From contig CP091064.1 in the NCBI GenBank assembly GCA_021907015.1, positions 4,526,001-4,590,000 on the forward strand: a DNA stretch of 64,000 nucleotides. The letters are read 5' to 3'. Source of the DNA: Pectobacterium sp. PL152 (GTDB taxonomy: Bacteria > Pseudomonadota > Gammaproteobacteria > Enterobacterales > Enterobacteriaceae). The position numbers and the translations under genes were made by a program. Shown here in pieces: positions 34,517 through 43,983 of the stretch. The notes under the pieces were generated by a model. That model ran no database searches, was not told the origin of the DNA, and worked only from the letters and a program-made list of their open reading frames with translations. The first letter of the stretch is position 1; each line of letters opens with the position of its first letter.

Positions 34517-35830
34517 TTAAACTCGGCTACCCCACAGATCGTATTCGTCTGCGTGTTCAACTTTGACCTTAACGATATCACCGACTTTCACGCCAGTTTC
34601 ACCGTTCAGGTAAACCGCGCCGTCGATTTCAGGAGCATCGGCCATGCTGCGGCCAATCGCGCCTTCTTCGTCGATTTCATCAATCAGTACCAGCACTTCA
34701 CGACCAATTTTATCCTGCAAACGCTGGGCGGAGATCGCCTGTTGAAGCTGCATGAAACGGTGGAAACGTTCTTCTTTGACCTCTTCCGGCACCTGAGCCG
34801 GCAATGCATTTGCCGCAGCACCTTCGACCGGGCTGAATTTAAAGCAGCCCACGCGATCGAGTTTGGCTTCTTTCAGGAAGTCGAGCAGCATCTGGAAATC
34901 TTCTTCCGTCTCGCCGGGGAAACCGACAATGAAGGTAGAACGCAGCGTTAAGTCTGGGCAGATTTCGCGCCAGCGCTTAATACGCTCCAGCGTTCTTTCG
35001 ACTGCGCCAGGGCGCTTCATCAGCTTGAGAATTTTCGGGCTGGCGTGCTGGAGCGGGATGTCCAGATAAGGCAGAATTTTGCCTTCCGCCATTAATGGGA
35101 TCACATCGTCTACATGTGGGTAAGGGTAGACATAATGCAGGCGCACCCACACGCCCAGCGACGCCAGTTGCTCACACAGGCTGACCATGCTGGTTTTGAC
35201 CGGTTGCCCGTTCCAAAAACCGGTACGTTGCTTCACATCTACGCCGTACGCAGAGGTGTCCTGAGAAATCACCAGCAGCTCTTTTACGCCGGCATCAACC
35301 AGACGTTTCGCTTCATCCAGCACCGAACCTATTGGGCGGCTATCCAAATCGCCACGCATAGATGGGATGATGCAGAATGTGCAGCGGTGGTCACAGCCTT
35401 CTGAAATTTTCAGATACGCGTAATGGCGTGGCGTGAGTTTCACGCCCTGCTCAGGGACTAAACTGGTAAACGGGTTGTGCGTCGGTTTAGGAACATATTG
35501 ATGTACGTGCGACAGCACCTGCTCGTAGCTATGCGGACCGGTAATTTCCAGCACTTTTGGATGCACTTCGCGTATTTGATTTTCTTTGGCACCCAGACAG
35601 CCTGTGACGATAACTTTACCGTTCTCATTCAGCGCTTCGCCGATGGCTTCCAGCGACTCTTGTACGGCGCTGTCAATAAAACCACAGGTATTGACGATCA
35701 CCAGTTCAGCGTCGTCATAGCGGGGGACGACCTGATAACCTTCAGTACGCAGTTCGGTCAGAATCCTCTCGGAGTCGACGAGGTTTTTCGGGCAACCGAG
35801 GGAAACAAAGCCGATACGTGGTTGTTGCAT
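34517..35830 (-). CDS. rimO: RimO, ribosomal protein S12 methylthiotransferase
   Basis: A radical-SAM enzyme that methylthiolates Asp89 of ribosomal protein S12. The 437-residue protein has all three parts. The N-terminal UPF0004 domain binds the second iron-sulfur cluster through Cys13, Cys49 and Cys78. The radical-SAM core has Cys146, Cys150 and Cys153 in [16 protein letters not shown]. The C-terminal TRAM domain ends near [14 protein letters not shown]. Frame intact. In E. coli it precedes bssR and yliI; here a toxin-like module takes the place of bssR. Confidence 0.96.
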   Translation of the reverse strand: MQQPRIGFVSLGCPKNLVDSERILTELRTEGYQVVPRYDDAELVIVNTCGFIDSAVQESLEAIGEALNENGKVIVTGCLGAKENQIREVHPKVLEITGPHSYEQVLSHVHQYVPKPTHNPFTSLVPEQGVKLTPRHYAYLKISEGCDHRCTFCIIPSMRGDLDSRPIGSVLDEAKRLVDAGVKELLVISQDTSAYGVDVKQRTGFWNGQPVKTSMVSLCEQLASLGVWVRLHYVYPYPHVDDVIPLMAEGKILPYLDIPLQHASPKILKLMKRPGAVERTLERIKRWREICPDLTLRSTFIVGFPGETEEDFQMLLDFLKEAKLDRVGCFKFSPVEGAAANALPAQVPEEVKEERFHRFMQLQQAISAQRLQDKIGREVLVLIDEIDEEGAIGRSMADAPEIDGAVYLNGETGVKVGDIVKVKVEHADEYDLWGSRV

Positions 35831-36043
35831 ATTATTCGCTCACAAAATAAACAGAAAATAAAAACCGGAGGATTCTACACCATAGTTGATTATCCTTATA
35901 GTCAGTGGTGTAAAACTCAGCATTTTATCGCTGTGATGATGATGGTTTTTGTGGAAGGCACTTCGCAAAGAGGGGCTAAATAGTAAATGCACGCAGAACG
36001 TTATGGTATACTTTTTCATCATTACCATGAGTCAGGAGGCATG

Positions 36044-36294
36044 ATGGTACAGCGAATTAAAATCGTGCGTAAGCATCAGCGTAAAAGCAAAATTGATGAT
36101 AATCGGACCTTAATGCAGGTCGGAGCCCGTGCCTCAAAGCAGGCGATCAAAGAAGCGTTGATTCCGGTGTATCAATCGCTTATATCAAAGATGGCTGGTT
36201 GGTCAGCCAAGCACCTGATGGTACGCTCTCAGAAATTAAACCCGTGGACGGTCAACCGACAATTAAGCTTAGGGAGCTGCTTTGCCGAGCTTGA
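36044..36294 (+). CDS. Small putative antitoxin paired with a zeta-like toxin (frameshifted)
   Basis: A protein of about 83 residues. The basic N-terminus VQRIKIVRKHQRKSKID leads to LMQVGARASKQAIKEAL (helical), then, after a break near 36172, IAYIKDGWLVSQAPDGTLSEI and IKLRELLCRA. It starts at 36044 (or 36041) after AGGAGG. Its end overlaps the start of the next gene by 13 bases, so the two are coupled. No named family is recognised with certainty. The role as antitoxin is inferred from size, order and overlap with the P-loop toxin-like gene. Confidence 0.6.
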
Positions 36295-36943
36295 GACTGG
36301 TTGCAGGCCCGAATGGTTCGGGCAAAACAACGTTGACTAAAGAATTGAGAGAAACGTATGCCGTTCCTTTGGGGCAGTACCTTAACCCCGATGATATCGC
36401 AAAGCATATTGATCTCCCTACGTTGCTGGGGGAAACGGTCGATAAAGCACTATTGTCCGATGAATCAGCTGCTAGGCTGGCACAGAGAATTTCCTTAGGT
36501 TTGAGAGAGGACTGGATTCGCGATCGGCTTTCTTTTACCTATGAGTCTGTGATGAGTCACAAAAGTCATCTCGACTTTGTAAAAGCGGCAAGAGAAAGCG
36601 GTTATAAACCCTATCTTTATTATGTCTGTACGTCAGATCCAGAACTCAACGAGGAACGAATCACTCAGCGTGTTGCATTAGGCGGGCATAGTGTGCCGAA
36701 GGATAAGGTCTTCGGGCGTTATCAGCGTAGCTTGATTTATCTCTCCGAGATGATTCGACTCTGTCATCGTGCTTATTTTTCGATAATTCAACGACGACGC
36801 TGACGTTTCTTGGTGAGGTCACGCCGGATGGTTTTCTTGATATCGTCGAGGAATCGTTTGATAACGTGCAACCTATATGGTTGTACAAAAATGTGATGAC
36901 GTCGTGGGATGCAAACAAAATCAGGATGATTCAGCCGAGATAA
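36282..36943 (+). CDS. Zeta-toxin-like P-loop protein (COG4185, frameshifted)
   Basis: About 220 residues with an N-terminal Walker A GPNGSGKTT, then YLNPDDIAKHI, SFTYESVMSHKSHLDF and VALGGHSVPKDKVFGRYQRS. This is the pattern of COG4185 zeta-type kinases, relatives of toxins that phosphorylate UDP-N-acetylglucosamine. The apparent start is a TTG at 36282 overlapping the preceding gene. The frame breaks near 36775 in a T run; the other frame adds FDNSTTTLTFLGEV and ends at 36943. Activity as a toxin is inferred from family and context, not shown. Confidence 0.72.
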
Positions 36944-37083
36944 TCCAATTTATCATTTCCGCCGCTTTAGCTACTGGTGTCTTTGAATTTCTTCAATAAA
37001 TGTAAACCCTGCCCCGTTTTTTTTTGCACAAACATCGTCTGCCGCCTAAATTTACAGGACTTTTGTTGGATGGAGACAACGCT

Positions 37084-38250
37084 ATGCCCTATTGCCTGAT
37101 GCCTCGCAATTCTGCTTCACACTCCCGATTACGACGATTTTCTGCCGCGCCTCATTGGCTGCTGCTTAGCGTGACGCTGCTGTTTTCCAGCCAGCTAGTA
37201 GCGGCGGAACCGAAGGTGACGGAATTGCAGGATAAGCTGGACCACCCGTGGTCATTAGCGTTTTTACCGGAGAATCAGGGGATTCTGATTACAGAACGTG
37301 CCGGACATTTACGCTTGTGGAAAGCGGGGAGCGCGCTGTCTGCGCCGATCGCTGGCGTCCCGAAGGTCTTCGCTAAATCACAGGGCGGATTACTGGAAGT
37401 CGCGCTATCGCCGGACTTCGCGCAGAATCGACGCATCTACCTGAGCTTTGCCGAAGAGGGGAGCGAGGGTAAAGCGGGAACCGCGGTCGGCTACGGTAAA
37501 CTGTCCGAGGATAATAAACGGTTAGAGAATTTTACGGTCTTCTTCCGGCAGGAACCGAAGCTGTCGACGGGTAACCACTTCGGCGGCAAGCTGGCTTTTG
37601 ATCGACAAGGGCATTTGTTTATCGCGCTGGGTGAAAATAACGAGCGTCCGACCGCACAGGATCTGGATAAGCTACAAGGCAAGATTGTTCGCCTGACGGT
37701 GGAGGGCAAAGTACCGTCCGATAATCCGTTTGTGAACACGCCTAACGTGCGGCCGGAAATCTGGTCCTATGGACACCGTAACCCACAAGGATTGGCGATT
37801 AATCCGTGGTCTGGCGTGCTGTGGGAAAATGAACACGGCCCGAAAGGCGGCGATGAAATCAACATCCCCAAAGCGGGAGCAAATTACGGCTGGCCGATTG
37901 CGACACACGGCATTAACTATTCCGGGTTGAAGATTCCAGAAGCGAAAGGAAAAGAGAGCGCAGGGATGGCGAACCCTGATTTCTATTGGGAAAAATCGCC
38001 GGGCATCAGCGGCATGGCCTTTTATAACAGCGATCGTTTCCCACAGTGGAAAAACTCAGTGTTTATCGGTGCGCTGGCAGAGAAGAACCTGATTCGTCTG
38101 ACGCTTGATGGCGACAAAGTCGCTTCACAAGAGCGCTTGCTGAGCGATCGCGGTGAACGTATTCGTGAGGTCAGGCTGGGGCCTGACGGCTACCTCTATT
38201 TGCTGACCGATCACGACAATGGCAAATTACTGAAAGTCGGGCTGGAGTGA
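37084..38250 (+). CDS. yliI: YliI, PQQ-dependent aldose sugar dehydrogenase
   Basis: A soluble periplasmic quinoprotein that oxidises aldoses using pyrroloquinoline quinone. The signal sequence ends near LLFSSQLVAA. A six-bladed propeller of the GSDH family follows, with DHPWSLAFLPENQGILITERAGHLRL, GGLLEVALSPDF, GHRNPQGLAINPWSG and ENEHGPKGGDEIN. The start at 37084 follows GGAG; an earlier in-frame ATG at 37024 lacks a ribosome binding site. 388 residues, frame intact. No PQQ synthesis genes are in the window. Confidence 0.92.
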   Translation: MPYCLMPRNSASHSRLRRFSAAPHWLLLSVTLLFSSQLVAAEPKVTELQDKLDHPWSLAFLPENQGILITERAGHLRLWKAGSALSAPIAGVPKVFAKSQGGLLEVALSPDFAQNRRIYLSFAEEGSEGKAGTAVGYGKLSEDNKRLENFTVFFRQEPKLSTGNHFGGKLAFDRQGHLFIALGENNERPTAQDLDKLQGKIVRLTVEGKVPSDNPFVNTPNVRPEIWSYGHRNPQGLAINPWSGVLWENEHGPKGGDEINIPKAGANYGWPIATHGINYSGLKIPEAKGKESAGMANPDFYWEKSPGISGMAFYNSDRFPQWKNSVFIGALAEKNLIRLTLDGDKVASQERLLSDRGERIREVRLGPDGYLYLLTDHDNGKLLKVGLE

Positions 38251-38255
38251 GCAAT

Positions 38256-38278
38256 CAGGCACCTTGCGGTGCCTGTTT
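38256..38278. terminator. Bidirectional terminator between yliI and gstB
   Basis: CAGGCACC, loop TTGC, GGTGCCTG, then GTTTC lies six bases after the yliI stop and just before the convergent gstB stop. Confidence 0.75.
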
Positions 38279-38281
38279 CAC

Positions 38282-38899
38282 TTAAGACAGCGGAATCATG
38301 ACGTGCTTCTGATAAGCCGGACGTTCGGTGAGTTGCTGATACCAGCGTTCCAGATGCGGATGCGACTGCTGTTTAATCGGCATATTCAGCCAGCCGTAGA
38401 CAATACAGCCGAGCGGAATATCGCCAACGCCAAACTGTTCGCCGGATAGCCACGGCTGATTAGCCAGAACGGTATCGACAATATCGAACAGGCGTTCGCA
38501 TTCGACGATGCCTTTCTGTACTAAGGCCATATCGCGTTTTTCCGGCGCGACGCGCACCATATTGATGAACACCGGCCCGAAGGAGACGGCGAGGGCGCTT
38601 GCCCAGTCCATCCACTTTTCAGCACTGGCGCGTTTGCCTGCATCGGCGAGATACAGCGAATCCTGCCCATACTGCGCCGCCAGATAACGTACGATGGTAT
38701 TGGATTCCCACAGCACCAGATCGCCGTCTCGCAAACACGGGATGAGGCCATTCGGGTTCATCGCCAGATAATCGGCTTCATGGTTAAGACCGAATTGTCC
38801 ACCCGCCGCAATATGCTGATAAGGCAGCGCCAATTCTTCCGCACACCACAGAACCTTCTTTACGTTGGTCGAGTTATCACGACCCCAAATCGTTATCAT
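38282..38899 (-). CDS. gstB: GstB (YliJ), glutathione S-transferase
   Basis: A 205-residue GST. E. coli GstB conjugates glutathione to bromoacetate. N-terminal IWGRDNSTNVKKVLWCAEEL is the glutathione-site region, then NPNGLIPCLRDGDLVLWESNTIVRYLA (cis-Pro and Glu-Ser), then a helical domain with FGVGDIPLGCIVYGWL. Convergent with yliI exactly as in E. coli. Frame intact. Confidence 0.93.
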   Translation of the reverse strand: MITIWGRDNSTNVKKVLWCAEELALPYQHIAAGGQFGLNHEADYLAMNPNGLIPCLRDGDLVLWESNTIVRYLAAQYGQDSLYLADAGKRASAEKWMDWASALAVSFGPVFINMVRVAPEKRDMALVQKGIVECERLFDIVDTVLANQPWLSGEQFGVGDIPLGCIVYGWLNMPIKQQSHPHLERWYQQLTERPAYQKHVMIPLS

Positions 38900-39043
38900 A
38901 CCTGCCCCTCTTTCTTCGTGAAGCCTGCCCCGGTCATCCGCGACAGCCGATGAGAAATAATGATATGCCTTTTTAGTCTTTATGATTTAACTTGTCATTC
39001 TTAATAATGACAGCAAGTTACACTCAGACAGGAAAGTTACACA

Positions 39044-39889
39044 ATGAAATTGACGCATTCTGTTCGCGCCGTGCTGGGCATCACACTGCTTGCTGCCGGT
39101 ATGCAACTGGCGATGGCCAGCAGCGATCCACAGACGATCACATTTGGCGTGGCGCCGGGGCCGTATGGCGATATGGTGAATCTGGCGATCAAACCTGAGC
39201 TGGTGAAGAAAGGCTACAAGGTCGTCGTGCGTGAATTCAGTGATTACGTTCAGCCCAATCTGGCGTTGGCTAATGGCAGCATCGATGCCAACCTTTTCCA
39301 GCATACGCTGTATCTGGAAAAATTCGCTGCTGATAAAGGGCTAAAAATTTCCCCGTTGATTACCGTGCCGACGGCCAGCATGGGATTCTACTCGAAGAAG
39401 ATCAAATCGCTGGATGAGTTGAAGAAAGGAGATGTCGTGACGCTCTCTAACGACGCAACCAATCTGGCGCGCGGCCTGCGCTTCTTACAATCGATGGGGC
39501 TGATTACGATTAAGGCGGACATCGATCCGACCAAGGCTTCGGAGAAGGATATTCTGGAAAACCCACGCGGGTTGGTCTTCAAACCGATGGAGGCGGCGCA
39601 ACTGCCCCGCACGCTGGATAGCGTGACGGCCTCGCTGGTGAACGGTAACTTCGCGCTGGCGTCCGGTCTGAAACTGTCATCGGCTATCAAGCTGGAAACG
39701 CTGGATGAGAACCTGAAGAACATTATTGCCGTGCGTACCGACGATCTCGATAAGCCCTTTGTTAAAGATACCAAAGCGATTGTGGAAGGACCTGCGTATG
39801 CCGCAGTGATCAACGATCCGGCATTGATGTATAGCCAGTTCCAAAAGCCGGAGTGGATGCAGGCGAAAACGCCAGCGCCCGCACCGTAA
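39044..39889 (+). CDS. MetQ/NlpA-family substrate-binding protein, non-lipoprotein
   Basis: A periplasmic binding protein for a MetNI-type importer. The signal peptide ends near MQLAMAS. The NlpA domain shows TITFGVAPGPYGDMV, EFSDYVQPNLALANGSIDANLFQH and SNDATNLARGLRFLQ. Unlike E. coli MetQ it has no cysteine lipobox and should be soluble. 281 residues, frame intact. First gene of a three-gene importer operon that E. coli lacks at this position. Methionine is the default family substrate, but no MetJ boxes were seen upstream, so another amino acid is possible. Confidence 0.9.
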   Translation: MKLTHSVRAVLGITLLAAGMQLAMASSDPQTITFGVAPGPYGDMVNLAIKPELVKKGYKVVVREFSDYVQPNLALANGSIDANLFQHTLYLEKFAADKGLKISPLITVPTASMGFYSKKIKSLDELKKGDVVTLSNDATNLARGLRFLQSMGLITIKADIDPTKASEKDILENPRGLVFKPMEAAQLPRTLDSVTASLVNGNFALASGLKLSSAIKLETLDENLKNIIAVRTDDLDKPFVKDTKAIVEGPAYAAVINDPALMYSQFQKPEWMQAKTPAPAP

Positions 39890-39917
39890 GCGTCAGGTTT
39901 GCACAGCATGCTATTTG

Positions 39918-39945
39918 GCCGGTCTATGACCGGCTTTCTTCTTTT
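39918..39945 (+). terminator. Intra-operon terminator-like hairpin
   Basis: GCCGGTC, loop TAT, GACCGGC, then TTTCTTCTTTT sits between the binding-protein gene and the ATPase gene. It probably lets the binding protein be made in excess of the membrane components. Confidence 0.75.
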
Positions 39946-39971
39946 CCGCTCAGGCCAGGAGTTTGCGGATA

Positions 39972-40988
39972 ATGATTCAGTTAGAAGGGGTAAGCGTTGA
40001 CTTCTCTCATGGGAAGCAGCCAGAAAACCGCGCGGTAGACAACGTGTCGCTGCACATCCAGCGCGGAGAGGTTTACGGTATTGTCGGCACCAGCGGTGCG
40101 GGAAAAAGCACGCTGCTGCGGACCATCAATCTCTTACAGCGTCCGACGTCAGGCCGTGTGCTTGTCAACGGTGTGCTCATCAGCAAACTGTCTGGGCAGC
40201 TTCTGCGAGAGCAGCGGCAAAAAATCGGCATGATCTTTCAGCATTTCAACCTGATGCAGACGCGCACGGTGGCGGAAAACGTGGCGTTTAGCCTAAAAGC
40301 CGCCGGTAAATCCAACGCGGATATCACAGCACGCGTGCCGGAAATTCTGAATCTGGTGGGGCTAGCGGATAAAGCATCATCTTATCCGGCACAGCTCAGC
40401 GGTGGTCAGAAACAGCGCGTAGGGATTGCCCGAGCGATTGCTAACGATCCCGAAGTGTTGTTGTGCGATGAACCAACGTCGGCGCTCGATCTGGAAACCT
40501 CCGCTGCTATTCTGGCGCTGTTGAAAGAGATAAACGACAAGCTGGGCATTACTATCGTACTGATTTCTCATGAAATGAGCGTGATTAAAGCCGTTTGCGA
40601 TCGAGTGGCGGTGATGACGGGCGGTCGGGTGGTGGAAGAAGGCGATGTTTTCGATATCTTTGCGACGCCACAGCATGCATTTACCCGCCAGTTGGTTTCC
40701 CACACGCTCGATTTGGCGTTGCCGCCGCGTTTGCTGAAGGATTTGCAGGGCACATTATTGAAGATTCTATTCGTCGGCGAATCGGCGGAGCAACCCGTGC
40801 TGTCGGATGTCGCGACGCGCTTTGGTGTGTCCGTGAATATCCTGCACGGTAAGATCGAATACATCGGCAATCGTGCGCTAGGTATCCTCGTGGCGCTATT
40901 GACGCATCCATCCGACCCCGTAAAAGTGGCGGAAGCGGTGGAACATATTCAGGTAAGAACGGCGAACGTGGAGGTGCTGCATGGCTGA
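39972..40988 (+). CDS. MetN-like ABC importer ATPase with NIL domain
   Basis: ATPase subunit of the MetNIQ-like importer. Walker A is GTSGAGKST, signature LSGGQKQRVGIARAI, Walker B VLLCDEPTSALD, H-loop LISHEMSV. The C-terminal region from about residue 255 (LKILFVGESAEQPVLSDVAT) is a NIL domain, which in MetN binds methionine and inhibits transport. The ATG at 39972 is preferred because AGGAG at 39957-39961 is well spaced from it; a TTG at 39963 is too close. It overlaps the permease start by eight bases. Confidence 0.92.
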   Translation: MIQLEGVSVDFSHGKQPENRAVDNVSLHIQRGEVYGIVGTSGAGKSTLLRTINLLQRPTSGRVLVNGVLISKLSGQLLREQRQKIGMIFQHFNLMQTRTVAENVAFSLKAAGKSNADITARVPEILNLVGLADKASSYPAQLSGGQKQRVGIARAIANDPEVLLCDEPTSALDLETSAAILALLKEINDKLGITIVLISHEMSVIKAVCDRVAVMTGGRVVEEGDVFDIFATPQHAFTRQLVSHTLDLALPPRLLKDLQGTLLKILFVGESAEQPVLSDVATRFGVSVNILHGKIEYIGNRALGILVALLTHPSDPVKVAEAVEHIQVRTANVEVLHG

Positions 40989-41640
40989 TTTATGGATCGA
41001 TCTGGTCGCGGCATTTGGCGAAACATTCCAGATGGTAGGGATTTCCACGCTGCTTGCCGTCATCGGCGGTTTGCCACTGGGGCTGCTGATTTACGTCACG
41101 GACAGGAATCTGTTCTGGCAAAACCGCGCCGTCTACCTGTTTGGCACCGTGCTGGTGAATATTATTCGCTCTATTCCCTTCGTGATTCTGCTGGTCTTGC
41201 TGCTACCGCTGACGCAGTTTCTCTTGGGGAATACAATTGGACCCGTGGCGGCGGCGGTGCCGATGTCAGTGGCGGCGATCGCGTTCTATGCGCGGCTGGT
41301 GGATAGCGCGCTGCGTGAAATCGATCCCGGTATCGTGGAGGCGGCAGAAGCATTTGGGGCCAGCCCGATGCGTATTATCGGAACGGTGTTACTGCCAGAG
41401 GCGAAAGCAGGATTATTGCGCGGCCTGACGATTACGCTGGTGAGTCTTATCGGTTATTCAGCGATGGCGGGCATCGTCGGCGGCGGCGGCGTAGGGGATC
41501 TGGCGATCCGCTTCGGCTATTACCGCTATGAAACCGAGGTGATGGTGATCACCGTTGTTGCATTGGTCATTCTGGTGCAGGTGGTACAAACACTGGGCGA
41601 CTGGTTGTCAAAGCGTGCGGATAAGCGCGAACGCCGCTAA
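40981..41640 (+). CDS. MetI-like ABC importer permease
   Basis: A 219-residue inner-membrane permease of the MetI family with five hydrophobic segments. The cytoplasmic coupling loop EAAEAFGASPMRIIGTVLLPEA matches the EAA motif. The family stretch IVGGGGVGDLAIRFGYYRYE is near the C-terminus. The start overlaps the ATPase gene by eight bases. Last gene of the operon. Frame intact. Confidence 0.92.
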   Translation: MADLWIDLVAAFGETFQMVGISTLLAVIGGLPLGLLIYVTDRNLFWQNRAVYLFGTVLVNIIRSIPFVILLVLLLPLTQFLLGNTIGPVAAAVPMSVAAIAFYARLVDSALREIDPGIVEAAEAFGASPMRIIGTVLLPEAKAGLLRGLTITLVSLIGYSAMAGIVGGGGVGDLAIRFGYYRYETEVMVITVVALVILVQVVQTLGDWLSKRADKRERR

Positions 41641-41926
41641 GGGTTTTCATCTATGGGCACGAGGGCGGGGCTACACTGCCATGTTCCTCGTGCCATCTGT
41701 TATTTCCTCTGATTGTTCGATTGCTTGCATTTTCAGATATTCCTTATTTCTCCTAAGTCCTTTTTTTATCAGCATTTTTTTAGAAGCTTTCATTTCTTTG
41801 ACTATCTTTACAGAAGGAACGGTTTTCATCCCAGAGATGACGCGTTACCTTTATATGTTACTAAAGTTTTCAAAACATATTGAAAATTAAGAATTTTTAA
41901 CGACTGATGGACATTGCGGCGAACTC

Positions 41927-43132
41927 ATGAAAACAACCCCTTTCCTGACCAGACTCACGTCTTTCTCTGTAGGTGCGGTATTGCTTGTTGGTGTGGTGCC
42001 ATTCACCTATGCGGAACAGATGCCTGCGGTGCCGCAAATCGACGCCAAAGCCTTTATCCTGATGGATTACCACAGCGGTAAGGTGTTGGCGGAAAGCAAT
42101 GCCGATGAGCGTCTTGATCCTGCCAGCCTGACAAAAATCATGGCGAGCTATGTCATTGGACAGGCGATTAAATCCGGTAAAATTAGTCCGACGGATGAAG
42201 TGACCGTCGGAAAGGATGCCTGGGCAACTGGCAACCCAGCGCTACGTGGCTCGTCACTGATGTTCCTTAAGCCGGGTGACCGCATCCCCGTTTCTGAGTT
42301 AAATAAAGGGATTGTCATTCAGTCTGGTAACGATGCCAGCATTGCGCTGGCAGATTACGTCGCAGGCAGTCAGGATGCGTTTGTCAGCCTGATGAATAAT
42401 TATGTGAAGGCGCTTAACCTGACAAATACGCATTTCCTTACCGTGCACGGGCTTGATGCCACAGGGCAGTACAGCACCGCACGTGATATGGCTCTGTTAG
42501 GCCAGGCGTTGATTCGCGACGTGCCGGAAGAGTATGCGTTGCACAAAGAAAAAGAATTCACCTTCAATAACATCCGCCAGCCTAACCGCAACCGTCTGCT
42601 GTGGAGCACTAACCTGAATGTGGACGGTGTGAAAACTGGCCACACCAACGGCGCGGGACACAATCTGGTCGCCTCGGCAACGGAAGGCAATATGCGTCTG
42701 ATTTCCGTGGTGCTGGGGGCGCAAACGGATGCCATTCGCTTCCGTGAAAGTGAAAAGCTGCTTACCTGGGGCTTCCGCTTTTTTGAAACGGTAACACCTA
42801 TCAAGGCGGATGCACCGTTTACCACGCAGCGGGTCTGGTTTGGTACCGAGAAAGAAGCGCGACTTGGCGTCGCACAGGATGCTGCGCTGACCATCCCGAA
42901 AGGGCAGATGAAGAACCTGAAAGCCAGCTTTACGCTCAATCAACCACAGCTTTCCGCACCGCTAACCAAGAATCAGGTTGTCGGCACCATCGATTTTCAA
43001 CTGGATGGCAAAAGCATCGGGCAGCGCGAACTGGTGGCGATGGATGATATCCCCGAGGCCGGTTTCTTTAGCCGCCTCTGGGATACAGTGATGATGAAGG
43101 TTCAACAGTGGTTCGGCGGACTATTCGGTTAA
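41927..43132 (+). CDS. dacC: DacC (PBP6), D-alanyl-D-alanine carboxypeptidase
   Basis: A low-molecular-mass penicillin-binding protein that trims terminal D-Ala from peptidoglycan stem peptides. The signal peptide ends FTYAE. Active-site motifs are Ser67-Lys70 in PASLTK, SGN at 133-135, and KTG at 236-238 in [12 protein letters not shown]. After a PBP5-type C-terminal domain, a terminal amphipathic helix ([22 protein letters not shown]) anchors it to the membrane surface. 401 residues (E. coli 400), frame intact. It lies next to deoR as in E. coli. The 286 bases upstream are AT-rich with no gene. Confidence 0.95.
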   Translation: MKTTPFLTRLTSFSVGAVLLVGVVPFTYAEQMPAVPQIDAKAFILMDYHSGKVLAESNADERLDPASLTKIMASYVIGQAIKSGKISPTDEVTVGKDAWATGNPALRGSSLMFLKPGDRIPVSELNKGIVIQSGNDASIALADYVAGSQDAFVSLMNNYVKALNLTNTHFLTVHGLDATGQYSTARDMALLGQALIRDVPEEYALHKEKEFTFNNIRQPNRNRLLWSTNLNVDGVKTGHTNGAGHNLVASATEGNMRLISVVLGAQTDAIRFRESEKLLTWGFRFFETVTPIKADAPFTTQRVWFGTEKEARLGVAQDAALTIPKGQMKNLKASFTLNQPQLSAPLTKNQVVGTIDFQLDGKSIGQRELVAMDDIPEAGFFSRLWDTVMMKVQQWFGGLFG

Positions 43133-43178
43133 GCGTCTATTCCATTAGTGCTACCAATAACGCCTACCAGGACAGACT

Positions 43179-43952
43179 CTACTCTCCTGGGTGGATTAAC
43201 TGAATGCCGTTGTTGGAAAAGTAACGTAAGTAGGTTTCGGCCGGGGCGCTGTCGGAAATGACCGTATCAAACAGCGTCATCGGGCCGATACAGGCGCGTT
43301 TGATCTGGCCGAACTTGCTGCTGTCCGCCACGATAATGATTCGCTGTGCGGTCGCCATTGCGCGCTGTTTCATACCCAGCTCGGCAAAGTTAAAGCAGGT
43401 GGCACCCGCGTTAAGCTCGATACCTGCTGCTGAGATAAACGCTTTATTCGGGCAGATGTTGTCCAACTCGCTGCGCTGGTTGAGCGGGGTGAAAATTGCG
43501 TTATCGTGATGATATTCCCACCGCATAAAATCACTCTGCACGCCTTTTTGTCCTGTAGTGCCAAAAAGGTATTCAGGGAATAGCAAATCGCGGTAAAAGG
43601 CAGTTCATCAGGAATGGCATCAATGATGAAAGGAATCGTGGTGCCACAGTCGAAAAAAAACGGTATCGTTTGCTTCCACGAGATACGCAGCCGCCGCGCC
43701 GATAGCCTGCTTTTCCCTTACCTGTTTGGTCTGCTGGTCGGAGACAAAATAGTTTGTGACGCCGTTATTTTTCAGGTCACTCACGACGTAGCCGCCGAGC
43801 AGCATAATGCTGGTGGAATCTGCATTCAGATCGCGGCGCACCGTCATCTCGGACACGCCGAGTAGTTGTGCGGCGTCCTTCAGATGGAGTTTATCGGTTT
43901 TCTTTAATGCCTGAGCCAGTCTGCCGATTCGTTCGTCGCGCCGCGTTTCCAT
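43179..43952 (-). CDS. deoR: DeoR, deoxyribonucleoside regulator (frameshifted)
   Basis: A repressor that in E. coli controls deoxyribonucleoside catabolism and responds to deoxyribose 5-phosphate. An N-terminal helix-turn-helix (DAAQLLGVSEMTVRRDL) is followed by the sugar-phosphate-binding domain with FDCGTTIPFI, CPNKAFISAAGIE and IIIVADSSKFGQI. The start METRRDERI at 43952 matches the family. Breaks lie near 43657 (extra T in a T run) and 43521 (missing G). It is 31 bases downstream of deoC and co-directional, so it likely autoregulates through the operators upstream of deoC. Confidence 0.93.
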
Positions 43953-43983
43953 AAAATTCCCAGCTCGTAAGCTATTTTTGTTG

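Noticed and set aside
36944-37083. Mobile-element ends around the toxin-like module
   Set aside because: No inverted repeats or target duplication were found flanking 36.0-36.95 kb.
38900-39043. MetJ boxes upstream of the MetNIQ-like operon
   Set aside because: No tandem AGACGTCT-like octamers were found.
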